Shown here in pieces: positions 59,660 to 64,000 of a DNA stretch of 64,000 bases. The notes beneath the pieces are model-generated. The model saw only the letters and a program-made list of their open reading frames with translations, had not been told where the DNA came from and searched no databases. The DNA is taken from assembly GCF_914767665.1 (NCBI RefSeq), contig NC_059503.1, positions 21,514,001-21,578,000 of the forward strand. Direction: 5' to 3'. The stretch is from Harmonia axyridis. Its lineage: Eukaryota; Arthropoda; Insecta; Coleoptera; Coccinellidae. The position numbers and the translations under genes were made by a program. Every line of letters begins with the position of its first letter. Within the stretch, counting starts at the first letter, position 1.

Positions 59660-60616
59660 ATGGTCACTAACAAATAGAAAATATGCTGAATTTTACAGTT
59701 TTCTTACATAAAGGCGAAAAAGCACACTACTAGAGTTTACGGGGTCTGCACCAGGAAAACAAACCATCATTGATTGGTATGTATAAGTTTGAACGTGGTG
59801 AAATGAGCACCGAAGACGGCGAATGCAGAGGACGACCAAAAGAGGTTGTCACCGACGAAAAAATTAAAAAGTTCACATAATAATTTTGAATGACTGTAAA
59901 GTGAAGTTGATCGAGATAGCAGACATTTTAAAGTATCATCTGAATGTGTACATCTTATCATTCACGAATATTTGTACATGAGAAAGCTGCGTGAAAATGG
60001 GTGCCGCGCGAGCTCACAATAGATCAAAAGCAACAACGTGTTTAATGATTCTGAGCAGTGTTTGAAGCTGTTTAAGTGCAATAAACCTGCATTTTTGCGT
60101 CGACAATGTGACAATGAAGGAAACATGGCTTCATCATTCCATTCCGGAGTCCAAACGACAATCAGCTCAGAGTTATGGCATCAGTATTTTGGGATGCAAA
60201 AGGTATAATAATCATTGATAACCTCCAAAAAGGCCAGACAATTAACAGCGTTTATTATATAGCGTTATTGGATCGTTTAAATGATAAAATCGTCAAAAAA
60301 GGCCCCATTTGAGAAAAAAAGATGCTGTTTCATCAAGATAATGCTCCGTGTGAAAACAATGACAAAATTGCTTTTTGGGTTTCGAATTGCTTCTGCATCC
60401 ACCGTATTCGCCAGATTTGGCCCCCAGCGACTTTTTTCTGTTCTCAGACCTCGAAAGAATGCTCGCTGGAAAAAAAATTAGCGCCAATGGAGAAGTAATT
60501 GTCGAAACTGAGGCTTATTTTGAAGCGAAATACAAATCGTACTGCAAAAATGGTATAGAAAAGTTGGAAGATCGCTATATCCCTGTATCGCCCTGGAAGG
60601 CAACTATATTGAATAA
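59660..60616 (+). pseudogene. Mariner transposase (irritans-like), frameshifted
   Basis: From ATG 59660 (MVTNK, then stop) the plus strand follows an irritans-type mariner transposase in several frames: TIIDWY, MSTEDGECRGRPKEVVTDEK (about 59805-59862), CKVKLIEIADILK, EQCLKLFKCNKPAFLRR, MKETWLHHSIPESKRQSA, INSVYYIALLDRLNDKI, MLFHQDNAPC (second catalytic Asp), then ELLLHPPYSPDLAPSDFFLF (third Asp), ERMLAGKKISANGEVIVETE, GIEKLEDRY and ALEGNYIE with TAA 60614-60616. The first catalytic Asp has become Lys (MKETW for MDETW). The 3' end gaccggggactttccaattg near 60661 resembles mariner terminal sequence. It is the best-preserved mariner here but inactive. Confidence 0.9.
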
Positions 60617-62164
60617 TAAAATCGAATTTTATCAAAAAAAATGTGTTTTACTATGGAGGACCGGGGACTTTCCAATTGTCCTGTTACTGATCAATAAGCA
60701 TCTCGGATCAAAACCTTTCAAAGGATTTGTACAGTAATCAATAAAATATTCTCAAAAATCTGAGGTTGGGTCCATACCCAACGGGAATTTTTGGAAAATT
60801 TAAGCACAGAGCGCTTCGATTGCGCGAAGTTAATTTAATTGTTCGTATTCGGGACCAAACGAACATCCTTCATCTGATCCCGTAATGTATCGCGCCAGAA
60901 TCTCATCAAAGAGCCGCCCGTTGCTTTCCGCTCGTTTCCTTGCTTCTCCATGGTTGTCAGATTTACACGTTTTCCTGAAGAAATTTCCATGGAAAAACTG
61001 CAGGTTTACACTGATTTGATACGACTTTGATTAGGTCGAAAAAGAATAAATAGATTGGAGAAAAAACGAATGTCTGAATTTGACGCTTCAAGCAGCGAAG
61101 ACAGACAATGACGTCAACGATGTCTCTTCATAATAAAGCTTACTCTTGGACACCTGTTGAGGTAAGAGAATATTCATAGATCTGGGCAAGTGTCAATGAT
61201 GGATACAATGTAGAAGACAACTACATAATACCTGACACTTCTGTTTCAAGAATGTTTTTGATCATCTCTAATTTAGTTGTGTGATTCAATTGGTTTCATG
61301 ATCCTTTAAATGGCAGACTGAACATTCGAGAATGATGATTGGTGTAGAAAGTAAGGAAACATAGCTCTAGTGCTGTTAATAATTTTATCAACAAATTATG
61401 GAATATTATGTTCTTTGACAATAATTATATGGAATTATTTTCGTTCTAATCTTGTCCTCTAAATTCACTCATAAGTAATATAATAAGGGCATCTAATTTT
61501 TCCAAAAGAAATCGAAAAAACACGTTGCTAAGTAATCTTTCAACAAACATCAATAGTGCTGGTGGAAAAAATCCTCGTCTTCGACTCGGACTTTGCACCT
61601 AAACGAATGATTTTGTTGAAAAATATTATTTTGTATTGTGTTTTTTAGATTTTTTCCACAGGAAAAATTAAATGCCCGATTGGTATTTGACAAGACTATT
61701 TCATGAGACCATAATTACTTATTTTCAGAAATATTGTAATTTTTCATGACAAGTCTTGCCAAGGATAAAATCGAAAAAATTGCTGACAGGTGCTGTCGTA
61801 GAGTTTTTCCATCTAGAAAACATTTTTAATTCAAAATTGAGCGTTTGTGATTGGTGATAATTAATACGAGGGAAATAGTCCCCACAATTCATTATTTAGA
61901 ATAAACAATCAAAAATCCATGCAGTGCTTTAATTGCTTCTAATTAAGTAAATTCTAAACTTAAATTTACTTCACCCTGGCACAATTCATGAAATATAGGT
62001 TTTACTAGGATTTTTGAAGTACATAAGTGAACCGTCGAAGTAATCAAGTGTAACAGAAACGATTTTTTAGCAGCACAACTAAATAATTTTTAATACCTGC
62101 ATTCTTCGAATTTTGAGCAATTTTTGGTCTCAAACGATACGGTTCGAATCACTGATGACGAATA
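60617..62164. other. No gene seen
   Basis: 60840-60990 is GC-richer (gatcccgtaatgtatcgcgc, gagccgcccgttgctttcc) without a recognised frame. The rest is AT-rich. Confidence 0.45.
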
Positions 62165-62458
62165 CGATGACAAATTCGATTCTATGTTGTTTTGCTCATA
62201 ACTTCAAACTACGTATTCGATGAGAATGAAACTTCGAAAAAAAATCTGAAGACGCCATTAGAATCTTTATATTGGATAATGGCTATAGAAACCGAATTCT
62301 GTGTTCCCCAAAAACAAATGAGTTATACAAAAATAATAAATCTCTATTCTAGTTTTTTGGAGATATCTCGGGAACAATTGGTCTGTCACACCAACGCAGT
62401 AACCCCTAAATAAAGCAACTTCTTCATAATTCAAGCCACCCTATATTTCTTACGGTTT
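62165..62458 (+). repeat. Solo arm of the 54838-55533 foldback family
   Basis: Aligns with 55240-55520: shared are tgaagacgcca/ctgacgacacca, aaacaaatgagttatacaNaa, gagatatctcgggaac, caccaacNcantaacNcct and ccaccctNtattttNtNacggttt. The other arm is missing. Confidence 0.7.
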
Positions 62459-62699
62459 GATAAATTCTTTTTGTGACAGCGAATACTTGAATTACTTTTT
62501 TGTTTGAGGAATCTGAATCTTTTGTTACTCAAATTTTCTGTTTCAGTTACTAATTGGCTCGAAGAAAGAATAAAACAAATATAATTGATATATTATTGAT
62601 GTTTCATTATGAAAGCTAAAATAGCGCTTATTTGAGTATTGAGCACTTATTGATAAACTCTTTATGAGATAGAAACTTCGTAAATCCACCCATTGAATT
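62459..62699. other. No gene seen
   Basis: AT-rich flank. Confidence 0.5.
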
Positions 62700-63140
62700 C
62701 CGACCTTCACCTAGAAATCCCTCTTTCCCATTTCCTACAAACAACCCTCAATGAAAGACCCGGCAACGCCGCCCCCAATTTTCTCCTATCTTGCTTCAAT
62801 CCTCCGAAGAGCGGGTGCGAATCTGATTTGCCGAACCCTGCAATCTGCCTTCCGACCGCCCCCGCATTGTGACGTCGCATATTAGGCCGCAACTCCTACG
62901 TCACCTGTTTCATCCCACTCGACTCCTCGGGAAAACCGTGACGTAAATATAAATATGCTTCATCGCGATAGATCTGCGTATAAAGACGTTTTCCGTGGTT
63001 GTTGTCGGGGATTATTGCAATTAACTCGGCACGTAGGCCTTGGATGCAAGTTTGAAATGGGACACGATTTATGGTCCTTCGTTTCTCGTTTATCACTAAG
63101 TCACCGAACGGAATTCGTTTTCATTAAGGTTGCTTGAGCA
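62700..63140. promoter_or_regulatory. GC-rich block with three CRE-like motifs, possible promoter
   Basis: GC content rises sharply here. CRE-like words are tgacgtcg (62870-62877), tacgtcac (62897-62904, the reverse of gtgacgta) and tgacgtaa (62939-62946), all within 77 bp. TGACGTNA is the core bound by CREB/ATF-type bZIP factors. A TATA-like tataaata (62948-62955) follows at once. No adjacent coding frame is recognised in the remaining 850 bp, so a first noncoding exon or an enhancer are both possible. Confidence 0.35.
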
Positions 63141-63599
63141 TTTGGCTTAGAAAGTGTTAATTAGTTTATTATTAGCTGGGTCTCTGTTCAATTTCATTTT
63201 GCTGTGTTTATATTTCAATTATTATTATTGCTATTTGTCTTTTAAGTAACTTTATTTTAGGGTACTTCTATTATAGGCTTATGTTATTATATATTAATTT
63301 ATTTTAATTGTATGTGCTTATTTTTTTCTGAGTATGATAATTAATATTTCCCTAAGGGTAAAAAAGTACTTTTTTCTACGTTCATGTTCGGACGATAAGA
63401 GACGTACAGAAATATTTCAATAAGAAAAATATCAGTTGAACTTTGAATTTCATCAACGATAATTTTCAAAGATAAAATTATAGATGTTTCAAATCACGAT
63501 GCATAAATTCAATTCAAAATACATAATATAAACTTTATACATTAATTCCATAGAATTTTGTACAATACCGAAATTTCTTGCCTCGTTACTTCTATAATA
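63141..63599. other. AT-rich tract, no gene seen
   Basis: Nothing recognised. Confidence 0.5.
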
Positions 63600-63603
63600 T
63601 TAA

Positions 63604-64000
63604 CCCTTAAATGCATATTGTTGCTTTTCGGCAACACAACATTTCAAAGCATTTCAAACTCGCGTTATAGAGAGTATCGAATCATTGCATGAAGTAGCCG
63701 TTCTGCTACGAACCACTCTTCAATAAGCAACTAGTATCTGTTTGTAGGTGGCGTTCTTATTAGTTTATTATTGAGACTTCGCCGTTCGAATGCATCTGCA
63801 GAGTGACGTGTTTATATCGACTTTTTTATAGATTCTAGTTTATTCGAAAAAAGTGTTTCAGTGCAACAAAATTCTGTTTTCACATCTGAAGGTATGTATT
63901 TTGGATAAGATGGTGTTATTTTGTGTATAAGTAAAGTATTCTTGATCAAAAAATCGAATTTTGTTTTGTTGCCGATCGGCAACACCATGCATTCATGGTA
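63604..64000. mobile_element. piggyBac-like element end, cut by window edge
   Basis: A TTAA (63600-63603) is followed by cccttaaatgcatattgttg and cttttcggcaacac. At the window end lies gttgccgatcggcaac (63969-63984), then accatgcattcatggta, which inverted reads taccatgaatgcatggt followed by gttgccgatcgg. The two thus form terminal and subterminal inverted repeats of a TTAA-targeting element with CCC at its tip. Whether it is a ~410-bp MITE or the end of a full element cannot be told, because the right tip is outside. ctgaaggtatgtatt near 63887 looks like a splice donor. Confidence 0.5.

Noticed and set aside
62138..62152. ggttcgaatc, resembling a tRNA B box
   Set aside because: No A box at the right distance and no cloverleaf could be folded; it lies at the edge of a foldback arm.
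1..64000. CRISPR array, prophage, operon or rRNA
   Set aside because: No short regularly spaced repeats, no rRNA-like conserved blocks and no closely packed genes; the content is typical of an insect nuclear genome.

Overview
The window looks like AT-rich nuclear DNA from an arthropod, most likely an insect. The evidence is the set of mobile elements (Tc1, several mariner lineages, hAT, jockey- and CR1-like non-LTR retrotransposons, a piggyBac-like end), interstitial copies of the insect telomere motif TTAGG, and eukaryotic polyadenylation motifs. A beetle is plausible but cannot be shown from these bases. I see no bacterial operon, rRNA, tRNA, CRISPR array or prophage.

Almost everything recognisable is transposon debris. 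From left to right: a frameshifted Tc1 transposase (1-589), a decayed jockey-type LINE (5.8-7.0 kb), a decayed mariner-superfamily transposase (9.3-10.5 kb), a LINE C-terminus (12.4-12.7 kb), a mariner (16.9-17.75 kb), nested hAT-like elements (18.6-20.4 kb), an internally deleted Tc1-like element with ~300-bp inverted ends (21.3-22.5 kb), a large foldback element with a partial second copy (23.5-24.7 kb), a small mariner inserted in a composite repeat (25.2-26.4 kb), LINE fragments (29.6-30.9 kb), inverted-repeat elements (35.5-36.5 kb), a hAT remnant (39.1-40.0 kb), a 5'-truncated LINE with an open reverse transcriptase frame (40.3-41.9 kb), a 445-bp tandem repeat (46.2-47.1 kb), two more mariners (52.0-52.8 and 59.7-60.6 kb), another foldback (54.8-55.5 kb), GC-rich palindromes (56.9-57.4 kb) and a piggyBac-like end (63.6 kb to the edge).

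The only convincing intact non-transposon reading frame is at 15278-16042 (+). It is a 254-residue protein whose first ~150 residues match the MATH (TRAF-like) domain of the deubiquitinase USP7, with no peptidase domain and an unrelated charged tail. It lies 150 bp downstream of a 409-bp repeat that recurs, nearly identical, at 51145-51553.

Other places that may matter to a host gene are a GC-rich block at 62.7-63.1 kb with three CRE-like motifs, a possible exon at 8043-8287, and GC-elevated tracts at 53.3-53.5 and 54.4-54.8 kb. The genes do not form a pathway. Long stretches between elements (for example 26.4-29.6, 30.9-33.2 and 42.0-46.2 kb) are AT-rich and hold nothing I can name. All family assignments come from reading motifs by eye.
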